DNA of 64,000 nucleotides from Pollenia angustigena. Taxonomy: Eukaryota; Arthropoda; Insecta; Diptera; Polleniidae. Positions 11,435 through 23,164 of this stretch are shown one piece after another (positions within the stretch are counted from its first letter, which is position 1; each line of letters begins with the position of its first letter). The position numbers and the translations under genes were made by a program. The notes under the pieces were generated by a model. It was not told the origin of the DNA and searched no databases. It worked only from the letters and a program-made list of their open reading frames with translations. The stretch is taken from contig OV884058.1 of assembly GCA_930367215.1 (NCBI GenBank), positions 201,456,208 through 201,520,207 on the forward strand, in the 5' to 3' direction.

Positions 11435-12881
11435 GACTGGTCGCATCTTGTAAGTGATTTTATTTTTTAAATTTAATTGTTTGCGCTGCTTAAAATATGA
11501 AGTTTGGTGTAAGAAATCATGATCTAATTTGTCAGGTCAATCCGACGGTGCCTAGCCGTGCCGGGTGGGGCCCAAAGTTCCCCATATTATAAAAAAACAT
11601 CTTTTCTATCAGATCTTTATAGTTATACTAGTTGAAAAGCCGAAAATCCAAAATATGGCTTCGTTACGATCTTCCGCAGAGAAAGTACTTCAAGTGTGCC
11701 AAATTTCAGCTTCCTATGTCATCAGATGGCTTTAGAAAGTTGCGGAAAGGAAAGGACATACATGCAAACATCCTGACATACTAAGAAATTATATATTAAG
11801 GAGGTTTCACAACATATGTTCGCGCAACTCAAAAACGCTTTAGTTTATTGAAAAACTAAAAAAAACCGAAATTACGCAATAAAATTTACTTTAAGAAAAG
11901 TAAAACGTTTTTCTTATATGCGCAGTCGTTTTAGAAACATAATTTTTTTTCTGGAAAAAAAAATAATTTTTCTATTAAAATTTCGGAATTTTTGTTTTTT
12001 AAAATTCATAAAAAATTTAAAAATGCAGCTATGCTTCTAATTTTATGCAGGCATATAAAAAACAACATTGCAAACAAAACAAGCTATAAATAATTAAAAT
12101 CTGTAAACAACTTTTATGTATTCCCAAAAGATGTGGCGGTTTAATAAAATTCTTAAATTAATTAAAATTTTTCGACTTTTGTGAATACATAAAATCAAAA
12201 GTTGTTGCGAAATTTTAATAAAAAAATTATTTTTTTTTCCAGAAAAACGTTTTACCTTTCTTAAAGTAAATTTTATTGCGGAATTTCGGTTTTTTTTAGT
12301 TTTTCAATAAACTAAAGCGTTTTTGAGTTACGCGAACATATGTTGTGCAACCTCCTTAATTTTCGAAATAACGGTATATCTCGAAAACCAAAGCCAACAT
12401 AAAGAAAAAAGTTTTAACTTTCTTAAAGTAAATTTTATTGCGGAATTTCGGTTTTTTTTAGTTTTTCAATAAGCTAAAGCGTTTTTGAGTTGCGCGAACA
12501 TATGTTAATCTATCTATACAATATATAATTTCTTAGTATGTCAGGATGTTTGCATGTACATATGTCCTATTCTTTCCGCAAATTTCTGAAGCCATCTGAT
12601 GACATAGGAAGCTGAAATTTGGCACACTTAAAGTACTATCACTGCGGAAGATCGTAACGAAGCCATATTTTTGATTTTCGGCTTTTCAACTAGTATAACT
12701 TTAAAGATCTGATAGAAAATATGTTTTTTTTATAATATGGGGAACTTTGGGCCCAACCCGGCACGGCTAGGCACCGTCGGATTGACCTGAAAAATTAGAT
12801 CATGATTTCTTACACCAAACCTCAGTTTTTAAGCAGCGCAAACAATTAAATTTAAAAAAAAAAAAAAAATTGCAACCAGTC
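11435..12881. mobile_element. Inverted-repeat (foldback-like) element with TA target duplication
   Basis: Terminal sequence GACTGGT, flanked by TA at 11433-11434 and 12882-12883. The left arm (about 11435-11945) pairs with the right arm (about 12235-12881). Shared blocks include CAATCCGACGGTGCCTAGCC, GGGCCCAAAGTTCCCC (interrupted in one arm) and ACTTTAAGAAAAGTAAAACG. The right arm carries a second copy of its inner 120 bp (12243-12360 and 12411-12510). There is no coding frame. A TA duplication fits a Tc1/mariner-type MITE; related sequence at 36530-36860. Confidence 0.75.
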
Positions 12882-12883
12882 TA

Positions 12884-14440
12884 TTTTACATATTGTAAGT
12901 TATGGATCCTTTGTCATAAAATTCGTTAGAGGGATGGCATCTATGGAAACTTATGACTTATGATGGAAACTTATTTTCACAAAATAACGTGCTGTAATTT
13001 CTAGTCATAAAAACCCACTTGAAGCCAAATTCAAACGACAATGGAAGCAATGAAAAAAATTCTGTATTTATATAAAATTAGGAATACAAAAAAAAAACTT
13101 TAAAAAAATATCTTTCAGGCCATAAACATTGGCCAGTTGTGTGTGAAATTTTCAAAAGCACCCTTTATCAATGCAATGAGTTTTCTTGCATTTGTTGCAA
13201 CTCCAAGGCCTTCTGCGTTTTCGTAGTCTTTAAAGCTTTTCAGGAAACTGATCAGTGATTGTTTGAGGACGAAGAACGAACAACGTGTCTTTCTTTTTGT
13301 TTTCTTTTTCAAATCTGCTACCAAAATTTTTTACAATTACATGATGAGACATGTCTTCTTTTTCAAATTTTATTTTAAAAACCGAAAAAACGAATAAAAA
13401 TAAAACATTATAGTTGAATTTGAAGTGAAAATTAGAAAAAAAACATGAAGAACAGAAATCATGTCTTTTTTCTTACCCTCATGCTTCTCTGCCAAATATG
13501 TCTACAAAAAAACATGTCTTAAAGACATGACATCAAAAAGAAAAAATATCAAATATAACAAGTAAGAAAGTATATTTGATACCCTACGCCATAGTTTATA
13601 CAGATATATTTTTGAGATTGTACTCTATTTGGGAGCCATGGCCGATCAAAGACCCGTCAAAATAAATTAATTAAGATTCATATAAGCGTTTTTTGTACCG
13701 AATAATATTTTAATATCAAAATCTCTATGAGATTTGAATGGTTTTAAACGATTTTGGAGAACCCTCTTTTGAAGAATCCCCTCCATGGTAAACTTTGAGA
13801 AGGTCAAACCGCAGGAGTCACAAGTCCTTTCTGGAAAGTAAGTGAGAGTGACATTTAAAAATAATTGGCTGTGTACAAAATCCAATAAACCAGTCTGTAT
13901 TCGCTTCACTTACCCATTAAACGTTAATTAAGTTTTCTTTTTAAATTTAATTTCCTATTACATGGCTAAACCAAATTTTATATAAATCGGACTCTCACAT
14001 ATTAATTTCTTTTAAGACTTTCCTGACATAAATCTTCTCCAATTAAAACTTATGAATATGTATAAACGTTTTAGGTGATATAATTAATAATCTCGAAAAT
14101 CTTCTCTTCAAAGCGGATTAAAATGCAGCATTAAATATTCTTTAATCCAGCGGCAATAAATAAAGAAGTTTTCTTACAAACTTAAACTAAAAAACAACCA
14201 AAAAAGTATTTTAAAAAATTGTGAAAGTGGTTCAAATTAAATGCTATTTACATTATCAATATGTATTAAGTTATTCTTTCCAATTTACAGTCTTTCTTAT
14301 TCTTAATATTTAAATATTTTTTTTTTAGAAAATTTTTTTAACGTGTTTTTTTCTGTTTAATATTAAAAAAAGAAATATTTGCATAAATTATTAGAAATAT
14401 TGAACACCTTTCAAATATTTTCACTTATTTGGTTTTTGTA
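12884..14440. other. AT-rich sequence with a dispersed-repeat start
   Basis: At 13556 a dispersed-repeat start (ATAACAAGTAAGAAAGTATA, TTTGATACCCTACGCC) is visible. A 69-codon minus-strand frame at 13115-13324 is unrecognised, and I see no support for it as a gene. Confidence 0.4.
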
Positions 14441-14441
14441 C

Positions 14442-14465
14442 AAAAAAAAAAAAAAAAAAAAAAAA
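14442..14465 (+). repeat. Poly(A) run of 24
   Basis: Uninterrupted A run. It may be a retroposed tail, but no upstream retroelement was recognised. The 15.0-15.4 kb stretch that follows holds nothing recognised. Confidence 0.7.
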
Positions 14466-15418
14466 CTAGACCAATTATGTACTTTATTTGTCTTTATTTG
14501 GTGCGGCATGATGTTGGGGTTAAAACAGACAAAAGACTTAAGACAGAAACATTTTGTATGACACAACTTTAAAAAATTAACGATTTTTGATTTTTATTGG
14601 CTGTTTAATTTAACATTGATAGTTTTTTATACTTAAAATTTTGTAATTTATTAATAATTAGTTAATATATGTAGATATTTAGACTTTTTTTCAACACTTA
14701 CTGAAATAATTTTCATTTTTTTTCTATTTTGTTTGTTTATTTATAAAACTTTATTTTTAATAATTTTTTTTATTAAAAATCCTTTTCTCTTTATAATATT
14801 ATTAAACACTTTGATTTATGGTCGTTTTGCTGCACTTGTTATTTTCTTTCTCAATTCAATTTAATTTTGTTGTTTTTTTTTTTTTGTTTGTCTTGTGAAA
14901 CCACAGACCACTTTCTTTGACAATGAAAAAGCAGAACTTAACTGGACAATGTACTAAGACAAACTGCTTCGAGTGGCGCCGTTGGTTGAGGTTTATAACA
15001 TATTTTTTTGTATTTTGTTTCTGGTAGATATTTCATTAACATGGCTAAAATAGCAAAAGTAGCTGGTTCATCTATGTATGTTAACATGCATGCCGTGGTC
15101 TCTGTGGTCTCTACGAGCTAATGTGGTGTGTGTAAACTTAACATTAAGGCAAATAGACAAGCAGGCAGACAACAAAAACATCAAGAAACTTCAAAAAAAG
15201 CAGAGTAAATACAATAAAGATTTGTATAAGAGTGAGAACTAGTCAAGATAATATTAAATAAGTTTGTTATGAGCGTGAGTATCAGCATCCGTTTCGGTAG
15301 AAGAGTTCACGAATTTGTTGTTTGTAAAGGAAGTTTAAAATTGTTGCTGTTATAAAAGAAAACATACTGATTATTGTTACTTTCAGTTTTCTTAAAAAAA
15401 AAAAAAATATGTGCTGTA

Positions 15419-15475
15419 GTAAAATTTATATGAAAAGCACTCGGTTTTTTGGGTGTTTTTTATATAAATTTTACT
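15419..15475. repeat. Short near-perfect hairpin
   Basis: GTAAAATTTATATGAAAAGC pairs with its near reverse complement ending ATATAAATTTTAC. The loop is CACTCGGTTTTTTGGGT. Function unknown. Confidence 0.6.
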
Positions 15476-15673
15476 AATCGTTCAATCACTTGTATTGTTA
15501 AAACAGCACATTAATACATACAACAAATTACTTATTTATTTGAATCGTTGAAAGGCTTAACTTATTTTATAAGTAAAAAGATTTTTGAAAATCGTTCGGA
15601 AAATTACTGTCTTATGATCGTTTAATAAAATGTTTTAAATAAATTTTCAGTCTCTTTGAAAGTAAAGTTTTTA

Positions 15674-15770
15674 TACCCACACCATAGTAGAAGAAGTATC
15701 ATGCGTTTATGCTGATGTGTGTTACTAAGATCATCTCAGAGTCACATTCTGAGTCAATCTAAAGGCCTTA
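15674..15770 (+). repeat. Degenerate dispersed repeat fragment
   Basis: 'TTATACCCACACCATAGTAG' then 'CTCAGAGTCACATTCTGAGT', matching the block at 5408-5620. Confidence 0.5.
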
Positions 15771-16361
15771 TGACTCTACATTTTTACTCCATTGTTCAAG
15801 TTTTGGTAAACAGTGCAAATATAATGAAATAGAAAAATTTACCAAGTGTAAGGAATTCAGCTGTATTATGATAAATAGCAAACTGTCAAAAATTTTAAAA
15901 AAGTTATCGAAAAAAAATGTAGTTATGTCAAAAAAAAAGGCTGTAGGAAAAATCACCCAAAGAAAAATGGCCCAAAAAAATTAAAAAATCGCCCAAATGA
16001 AGAATCGCCCGAAAGAACATGAAAAATTACTCAAAAAGTTATATATGAAATTTGCCCAAAAAAAAACGAAAAAGGGCCCAAAAAAATGAAAAATTACCCA
16101 AAAAGCAAAAAACGAATTTTTTTCCCAAAAAAAATGAAAAATTACCCAATTTGCAAAAAAGTGTTTATTATTCATATAAATTTAGTTACATAAGTTTTGT
16201 GTATAAAATTGCATTGTATCTACAACAGCTGCTCGGCAGAATGGACAGTAATACTTATTTGAGCCCTCCGGCAAACTTTGTGCACTTTTCAATAGTTAAA
16301 TATTAATTAATCACTGCATAGTTATAGTCAATTACTCAAAACAGAATATAGCTTTTTGCAA

Positions 16362-17100
16362 GGTGGCATGTCATAACGTCCAGTGTCGTAGTGTCCATGG
16401 ACACTGTGACACTTTTGAAAATTTCATAATGTCCGTGGGCATTAATACACTTTGCAAATGGACATTATGTCATTTTTAAAAATGTCATAAGGTCCATAAT
16501 TACTAAAGGTGTTAAATACAAAAAAAGAAAGAGAAAAACACGTTTAATTATGGCCACAACCAACAAAACTATTTTTAAAGAAACTTATTTTACCATAATA
16601 TGGTTGTCGGTGACAATGATTTGGTTAAATTAAACATTATATGGTTAAAATTTTTAACAAATGGTTTTGTTGTTTTTTCTCTGGGTGCATATATTAAACA
16701 TATAACGAAAACATTTTTGGGCGCAAGGATTTTCTCCCCTATGATGTAACAAATACCGGCAGCGCTTACTAAAGCGCCTCGGCATAGCAGGCCTTCGGCC
16801 GGGCGCAAGGATTTTCTACTCTATGGTATAACAAAAACCGGCTTCGCTAACTAAAGCTTCTCTGCATAGCCGGCCTTCGGCGGGGCGCAAGTATTTTCTT
16901 CTCTATGGTATAACAAAGACTGGCCTCGCTAACTAAAGCTTCTCTGCGCAGACAGCCTTTGGGCGTGCACAGAAGCTTTAATAGCGAAGCCGGTTTTTGT
17001 TATACCATAGAGGAGAAAATCCTTGCGCCCGGCCTAAGGCCGGCTATGCTTTCGAGTTAGTCCACGGACACTATGACACTGGACGTTATGACATGCCACC
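16362..17100. mobile_element. Foldback/MULE-like element, 739 bp, perfect 9-bp target duplication
   Basis: Termini are GGTGGCATGTCATAACGTCC and its reverse complement. The element is flanked on both sides by TTTTTGCAA (16353-16361 and 17101-17109). Inside the left arm are repeats of 'ATGTCC..GGACA..TGTCAT'. The inner part is a set of 82-bp units (see 16719-17048). Nine-base duplications with long, internally repetitive arms fit Foldback or Mutator-like non-autonomous elements. No transposase is present. Confidence 0.85.
16719..17048. repeat. 82-bp units: three direct, one inverted
   Basis: Direct units start with GGGCGCAAG at 16719, 16801 and 16883. Each contains ATTTTCT, CTATG(G/A)T(A/G)TAACAAA, CTAAAGC and a short GC palindrome (GGCCTTCGGCC). 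A fourth unit, inverted, spans about 16971-17048. They form the hairpin core of the foldback element. Confidence 0.85.
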
Positions 17101-17554
17101 TTTTTGCAATATGTCCCGTTATTTTTATAAATAACATTTAGGAGTTCGACGTATAGTAATAATGAATGATTTAGACAAAAAATATGTAAGATTTTGACGA
17201 AATTTTAATAATGAAAAATGGCCCGAAAAAATGGGCTATTTTTCATATAATATTTTAAACTTAAAAAACGAAAAATCACCCAATAATAACGAAAAATAGC
17301 CCAAAATTTTGGGTCACTTTTCTTATGAATTCAGGCCCAATTTTACATGGAATTTTTTTTGGCGATTTTTCATTTATTTTTTTGGGCGATTTTTCCTACA
17401 GCCCAAAAAAAATTTTAAATTGTTCAACTTAAAATATACATTTCAAGTTTGAAATATTAAAAGTGTTGCTGAATCAGCGGCTTAGGGGCAAATTTTGCGG
17501 TTCACCGCTTCTTGTTTGTTTGGTTTTTATGTGGTTCATAAACAAAAAGTTTAC

Positions 17555-18618
17555 GAAGTTCTAAATACGACTGAGGAGGAGTATTTCACAGCTTAAAACT
17601 ACCTAAGGGAATCTACTTTTGAAGATGTGGTAGCATCATTGAACAAACCAAAGAACCACAAAAGTAGCGGAGAAGATGTTATCGTATCCGAACTATTGAA
17701 ATATGGCGGCACACAATATTTAACAAATCCTCTCAAATATGCGGGTATGCTGATGACATTTTAATAATATCTAGAAACCAATCCTGATACATTTAACCAA
17801 ATTGAAAGAGCTGCTCTCCCAACAGGTCTGGAAATTAACATAAACAAAACAAAATGTATGTTCAGATCTCCTAACTACGGGAATGTAGCAGATCTTAAGT
17901 AATTACTTTTGAACCGTATGAATTTGAAGCCGTAAAATAAATTCACTGTCTTGGTGTGACATTAATCTCTCACAATGACACAACAGCTGCAATTCAACAC
18001 CGAATACAAGCAGCGGATAAAGCGTGGTTTTTACATTTAAAATTATTTAAATCAAAGCTCCTATCACATCAGAATAAAGTTAGGCTTTATAGATCACTTA
18101 TAAGGCCAATTTTAACGAACGGATGCGAACTATGGACACTCAAAGCATTTGGTGTTAACCATCTGCTATGTATCGAACGCAGAATACTTCGAAAAAATGT
18201 TGGTCCGATCAGAATTAATGAAGACTATTATCGAATACGATTCAACAGCGAATTAGATATGCTGAATGAGCAGCAAAGTGTTGTAAGATACATAAAGGCC
18301 CAGAGAATTCGATGGTTAGGCCGGCCATGTAATAAGAATGCAAGACAAAAGAGTGGTGAAAAAGATAAATGAACAGATTCCGGAATGTTCTAGAAGAAGA
18401 AGGAGACCCAGAAAAAGGTGGAAGACAGTCGTAATAGATGGCCTGAGAAAGCTTAATATCTTAAATTGGGTTGATAGATCAGCAGATAGAAATAGCCTCG
18501 TAGCATATGTATAAATTGTTAAATTTTTAGTTCCTTGCCAACTGACGCTGAGGCAATACCTTTTTTGTAATAATTTCACTTTTGAATAAATGAATTTTAA
18601 TAAAAAAAAAAAAAAAAA
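17555..18618 (+). pseudogene. RTE-like non-LTR retrotransposon, 5'-truncated and deleted, with poly(A)
   Basis: Starts with the RT finger block (17620-17720: VVASLNKPKNHKSSGEDVIV then SELLKYGG). It jumps by deletion to the catalytic box YADDILIIS (about 17742-17768, frame broken), then the thumb (TGLEININKTKCMF). The intact 138-codon frame at 17956-18372 is the C-terminal part. It contains KVRLYRSLIRPILTNGCELW, the ERRILRK motif and IKAQRIRWLGRP, typical of RTE/Craft-like polyproteins. Several stops occur upstream. An AATAAA near 18586 precedes a 17-A tail ending at 18618, marking a genuine retroposition 3' end. The minus-strand frame at 18316-18810 is a shadow. The clade call is from memory. 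Confidence 0.8.
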
Positions 18619-18963
18619 CAATGGTCCGGACTGGAAAGTTGAGAAAGTAAGTAAGTAAACAAAAAGTTGACAACATCTAAATAACGGTGTTTTCTTTTCT
18701 ACAAAAAAATGTAACATTTTATTTAAAAAAATGCAATTTGGTGTCTCTTTCTTTAAACTTTTGCTCCCGAAAAGGGTGAGTTTTTTAGAATAAAACAAGC
18801 AATAAAACAATAAAACTATAAACCACCATAAATAAACAAAATCATAACAAAAGACAAACTAAAAAAATGTTGCTTACATTTGTTATAGTACTTTGCTCTT
18901 TCCAACATTAACTGTTTCTTTTTATCAATTCTACATCAATAACACTGGTTTACAACCAAAAAA
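18619..18963. other. AT-rich sequence, nothing recognised
   Basis: Contains only a GTAAGTAAGTAA microsatellite-like stretch near 18646 and A-rich DNA. Confidence 0.4.
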
Positions 18964-18965
18964 TA

Positions 18966-19491
18966 CCAAGAACGCCACATGCCTAGATAAGTTAATTTGG
19001 ACCTCCTGAACACGAAAATCGCTGTAATTTTTTTTTCTAAGTACCGTTTTTTAGATAACGGTACTTTTGTGTTTTTCGGTGTATGGTCCCACTCAAACCC
19101 TTGTGGAGCGCAAGCAAAACGTCCGATCGAAATACATATCGTTGGAAAGGTAATTGAATTCCTTTTCCGACGATATGCTGAAAATTTCTGTCTGATATGA
19201 AATGGCTGAGTAATGGCACCTCAAAGTTCAAAAATTGTCTATTTTTTACGTTTTTTTTTCAAAATTTTTCATATTTATTTCGTTTTTTTTTTCTACGTTA
19301 TATTAGATATTTGGAATGTTTTATTTTTTAACCAAATAGTATATTTAATTACAAGGGCTTGAGTGGGACCATACACCGAAAAACACAAAAGTACCGTTAT
19401 CTAAAAAACGGTACTTAGGAAAATAAAAATTACAGCGATTTTCGTGTTCAGGAGGTCGCAATTAACTTTTCTAGGCATGTGGCGTTCTTGG
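18966..19491. mobile_element. TA-flanked MITE, 526 bp
   Basis: The TIR starts CCAAGAACGCCACATGCCTA and is about 130 bp long. TA duplications lie at 18964-18965 and 19492-19493. Each TIR carries an inner hairpin (AAGTACCGTT...AACGGTACTT), so the element folds on two scales. No coding sequence; frames at 18997 and 19037 are TIR artefacts. Tc1/mariner superfamily target preference. Confidence 0.85.
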
Positions 19492-19493
19492 TA

Positions 19494-20393
19494 ATTTTCC
19501 AAACTTAAAATTTGTAAGTCAGTGTAATAAATAATGTAGTGTCATAAGTGCTTAAAAATGATCGGTCATCTGGCTAGCAGGCTGGCTGGCTATTCATAAG
19601 CCTTGTGCGCAATTTAGAAGATAACTTGTCACATAAATCTTAATTATCATAAGGACAAGGCCTATTGAGAATCGGTTTATAATTTTATATAGAGTCCACT
19701 TTTTTCCACAATTGAGTCTTTGCCTTCATAAGCTAATTTTTTATGTTGGTATTTTGAATAGATTTTTATTTTTCATATTTAGTTTAAAAACAATATTATC
19801 GGTATTTATATATGCGCCAATTATGGGTTACATGTTTTAACCGACTGTTAATTTCTGCATATCTCGAAACTTAAATTTCGACATTAAAGATATCTTTAAA
19901 CTCGTCTTTTAAAATCTTTGTGTCCTTTTTTTTTGGTTCGAAATAGTATTACGCCAAATAACCAAACTTTTAGATTAGAGGTTAAGAAAAAGGAAATTAC
20001 AAAAATATATAAATTACTAGCCATGTCCTTAATATCTAATACATGAAAGTGAAATTTAAATGGAATAAATTTTGAAACGATCCTGTTTTAAACGTTTTTA
20101 AAACCCCATTTTATATTGTAACTCTACTTTAAGTTCTGTCTTTACCAAAATAATAAATTTTTTTGAAAAATTGTTTATAACTGGCTTGCACCTCTCGTAA
20201 AAAGTGCCAGAATTAAAAAGCTACAACAAAATACATAATTAAATAAATGATAAGCTGAAATCCTATATTAACTGCCTGTTCATCTATGCAGGCAGGGCAC
20301 AATTTGAAATTATCCGCAATAATATTAATGAGTAGCGGCTTATAATCGCCGCTGATTTTGAAAATGTGCTAGCAGCTTCTGTTGAATAGCAAC
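19494..20393. other. Dispersed-repeat fragment and AT-rich DNA
   Basis: A 'GGCTAGCAGGCTGGCTGGCT ... AAGCCTTGTGCGCAA' fragment (19565-19640) belongs to the degenerate dispersed repeat. The rest holds nothing recognised. Just before the giant palindrome the DNA is GC-richer (GCAGGCAGGGCAC, AATCGCCGCTGATT) but unidentified. Confidence 0.45.
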
Positions 20394-20399
20394 CGAACC
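20394..20399. repeat. Target-site duplication CGAACC (left)
   Basis: CGAACC directly abuts the first base of the giant palindrome. The same six bases follow its last base at 32226-32231. Confidence 0.85.
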
Positions 20400-20640
20400 A
20401 GTAGTATGTTTAAAGGGGTTCCAAATATGATTTTCCATAGAAAAGTTGGGTGCATGGTGTAAGTGTTGCCATGTTTTTATTATATTGGCCATTTTAGTGC
20501 TTTTTTTTTTGAAAAATAAAAAAAACGCTTAAAATATTTATAATAGGAATTTAAAAACCGGGAAACCAAAATACCAACAAAATGGGTATTTTGACGGGAT
20601 TTTAGCGTCGACTTGAATATTAATTTAGGATTTTTAGTTG

Positions 20641-20680
<40 letters not shown>

Positions 20681-20954
20681 GGCAAATGGTTTGAAGGTTA
20701 TCTATTTTGATTACGCTGCATCGGCTTTCTAGCTACATTTTCCATACAAAAGTGAGAAGAATAGTGGCAGAATTGCCAAGTTTTTATTATTGCATTTTAG
20801 CGCTTTTTTTCAGTACTATTATTATGGAAAAATAAAAAAACGCTACAAATTTTTAAAAATACTGTTTAGATGCAAATACGAATATGAGTGTAAAAGGGAA
20901 ATGACGTGTAAAGAAAGTTGTTTAGGAGGTGTGATATTTTTGTTAATTGTATAA

Positions 20955-22084
20955 TTTCTTCGTGTACGTGTCAGTCTTGAAGATTTTAAAAATTTTGTGA
21001 GGGATGATAATTTTACTTGTGCATAAGAATTTGTGGGAAAAATTTTTTTTTATTTATTTAGTAGCAGGTGTTAAATTTCTTCGTGAACGTGTCTTGAAGA
21101 TTTTAAAATTTTGTGAGGGATGATAATTTTACTTGTGCGTTTTCGTATTAACGATAAAACTGATCGTTGAATAATTATTTTTAGTTTTTCAGTTATTGTG
21201 TGTGTGTTTAGAATAGTTAATGACTTTGTTGCATAGGTTTTCTAGTGACTTTTTGCTTTGAATGCCTCGGTAGGCTTGTGGGATCAACCACTTTTTTTTT
21301 TTATATCAACAGCCACCAGCTGCACATTAGCTATGTTTACATAAATAATCAGAATTATATTACAAAAAGTAGAAAGTAACTTCTTGGTTTTACTTATAGA
21401 TCCTTAATAATTTTCGTTATCGTACTCTACTCCTCCTTATATATAACAGCAACAAAAACATTAGCAACTTAGAATATACATGAATAGAGCTGACGCAGCT
21501 GTAACAAGTCTAACAAACAGAAAACAAATCCAAAAAAAAAAAATGTTTTGTTTTCTGAAATTCTTTAATTATACTAAAATAAGCCCCGCCCCTTATTTAT
21601 AAATTTGTTAACTAATGAAATATGACGGGACTGTACCAAAAATATGATTAATTGTGAAATTAAAACTGTTGATTGAGCATGCTTAATCATGTTTATAATT
21701 ATTAAATATCACAAATACATTAATAAGACTAACCTAACAATATCAAAACCAAACATGATTGAACTTGAATATTATTTTTGTCAAGCTAATAGGGCCTAAA
21801 TTTCTTCAATGTAAATAATATTCAATTTTTATTTCAATATTTTGTTTAAAAGTAAAATTTTTATCTATAATAAAGAGATATAAATATTAAATGAAATAGA
21901 AAAAATTTTGTTCTTGTACGTGTCTTGAAGATTTTAAATTTTGTGATGGATGATAATTTTACTTGTGCGTATTCATATTGATGATTTACAAGTTGTTTAT
22001 TTTAGTGGAAGGTGTGAAATTTCTTCGTGTACGTGTCTTGAAGATCTTAAAATTTTGTGAGGGATGATAATTTTACTTGTGCGT
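20955..22084 (+). repeat. Four copies of a 60-bp motif in the outer left arm
   Basis: Copies at about 20955-21023, 21074-21140, 21910-21970 and 22019-22084. Each has ACGTGTC(AG)TTGAAGAT and then GATAATTTTACTTGTGC. Reverse-complement copies lie in the right arm at about 30550-30616, 30665-30725, 31494-31560 and 31612-31680. Repeated subterminal motifs are often transposase-binding sites; that role is inference here. Confidence 0.8.
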
Positions 22085-22255
22085 TTTCGTGTTAAAGATA
22101 AAACTGATCGTAGAATAAGTATTTTTTTAGTTTTTTTTCAGTTATTGTGTATGTGTTTAGAATAGTTAATGACTTTGTTGCATAGGTTTTCTAATGACTT
22201 TTTGCATTGAATGCCTCGGTAGGCTTGTGGGATCAACCACTTTTTTATATCAACA
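21182..22255 (+). repeat. Duplicated 'GCCTCGGTAGGCTTGTGGGA' cassette in the left arm
   Basis: A block of about 130 bp (AATAGTTAATGACTTTGTTG ... GCCTCGGTAGGCTTGTGGGA, TCAACCACTTTTTT) occurs at 21182-21315 and again at 22136-22255. It always follows the 60-bp motif. Both are mirrored in the right arm (about 30390-30510 and 31325-31445). Confidence 0.8.
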
Positions 22256-23164
22256 GCAACCGACATCACTTTTAATTACATTTAACAAATAGAAGGAGTT
22301 GTAATTTTTGGGTTTTGTTAATCTTAAATAGAATTATATATATATATATTTTTTTTTGCGCAGATTTAATTATCACAAGAGACTCTGGTCTGTTTCACTA
22401 CAACGGACTAAAGGTCAAAGTAACTATTAATCGGTTAATTAAGTTAGCATATAATTTTTGTTGATAACACTTAATAAGCATTTTCTAAAAACATTTGCAG
22501 ATAGTTTCACTATTACTCAATGTTTATAACCTTTTATTTATTTTTTTTCTAGTTTGATACTCTATAATATAAGTTTAATGAAGAATTTTTCTATGGTTTG
22601 ATACTCTACAATGACAGTATAGTTAAGAATTTAGTTCAATCCATGGATACACTGCATACAGTTAATAATTATACATTATACATACAAATACAATAAAATT
22701 TCCATTTTATTAACCATAGTACATGATTTATTAATTGTTTTGATAATATTTAGTAAAAGTTTATATATAGTATAAACTTGAAGTCGACTATACCAATAGA
22801 ATATTAAATGTTACTGAAAAAAGGAAATCATATTACAAAATCAATTAAGATGATCTAAAAAAGAGTATTACATAGGAGTTTTGAATATTTAATAAGGAAA
22901 TATCTATTATATCTGCTTATAATTATCAGTTAGGAATTTAAAGATAACAAATTTGTTTTATAATTAGTACAGCTTTATATGTTTTTTTTCTAGTTTATTA
23001 ACCATACATTATCATACCATACCATTATAATCCATAGAATATAAAACAATTTAAAATAGTTAAATCCGCAAAAGAAAATCACAAACTTTATTTATTTATG
23101 TAAAACCGTACTCCATTAATCATTTATTTATACTTATATTTAGTATATCTACTAATACCATGAA

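Larger units (their letters stand above)
15939..17403. mobile_element. CCC-rich inverted-repeat element, split by a nested insertion
   Basis: The left end is GGCTGTAGGAAAAATCACCC and the right end is its near reverse complement (GGGCGATTTTTCCTACAGCC, 17384-17403). Both arms (15950-16150 and 17213-17400) are degenerate arrays of 'AAAAATNRCCCAAAAAAA', in opposite orientations. Flanking poly(A) makes the target duplication unreadable. Minus- and plus-strand frames in the arms are low-complexity artefacts. The middle is occupied by the foldback element at 16362-17100. Confidence 0.7.

Noticed and set aside
13115..13324. 69-codon basic protein on the minus strand
   Set aside because: No recognisable domain, no neighbouring exon signals and no copy elsewhere in the window.
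18316..18810. 164-codon minus-strand open frame
   Set aside because: It overlaps the RTE-like coding end and its poly(A) tail on the other strand and contains T-rich membrane-like residues only because of base composition.
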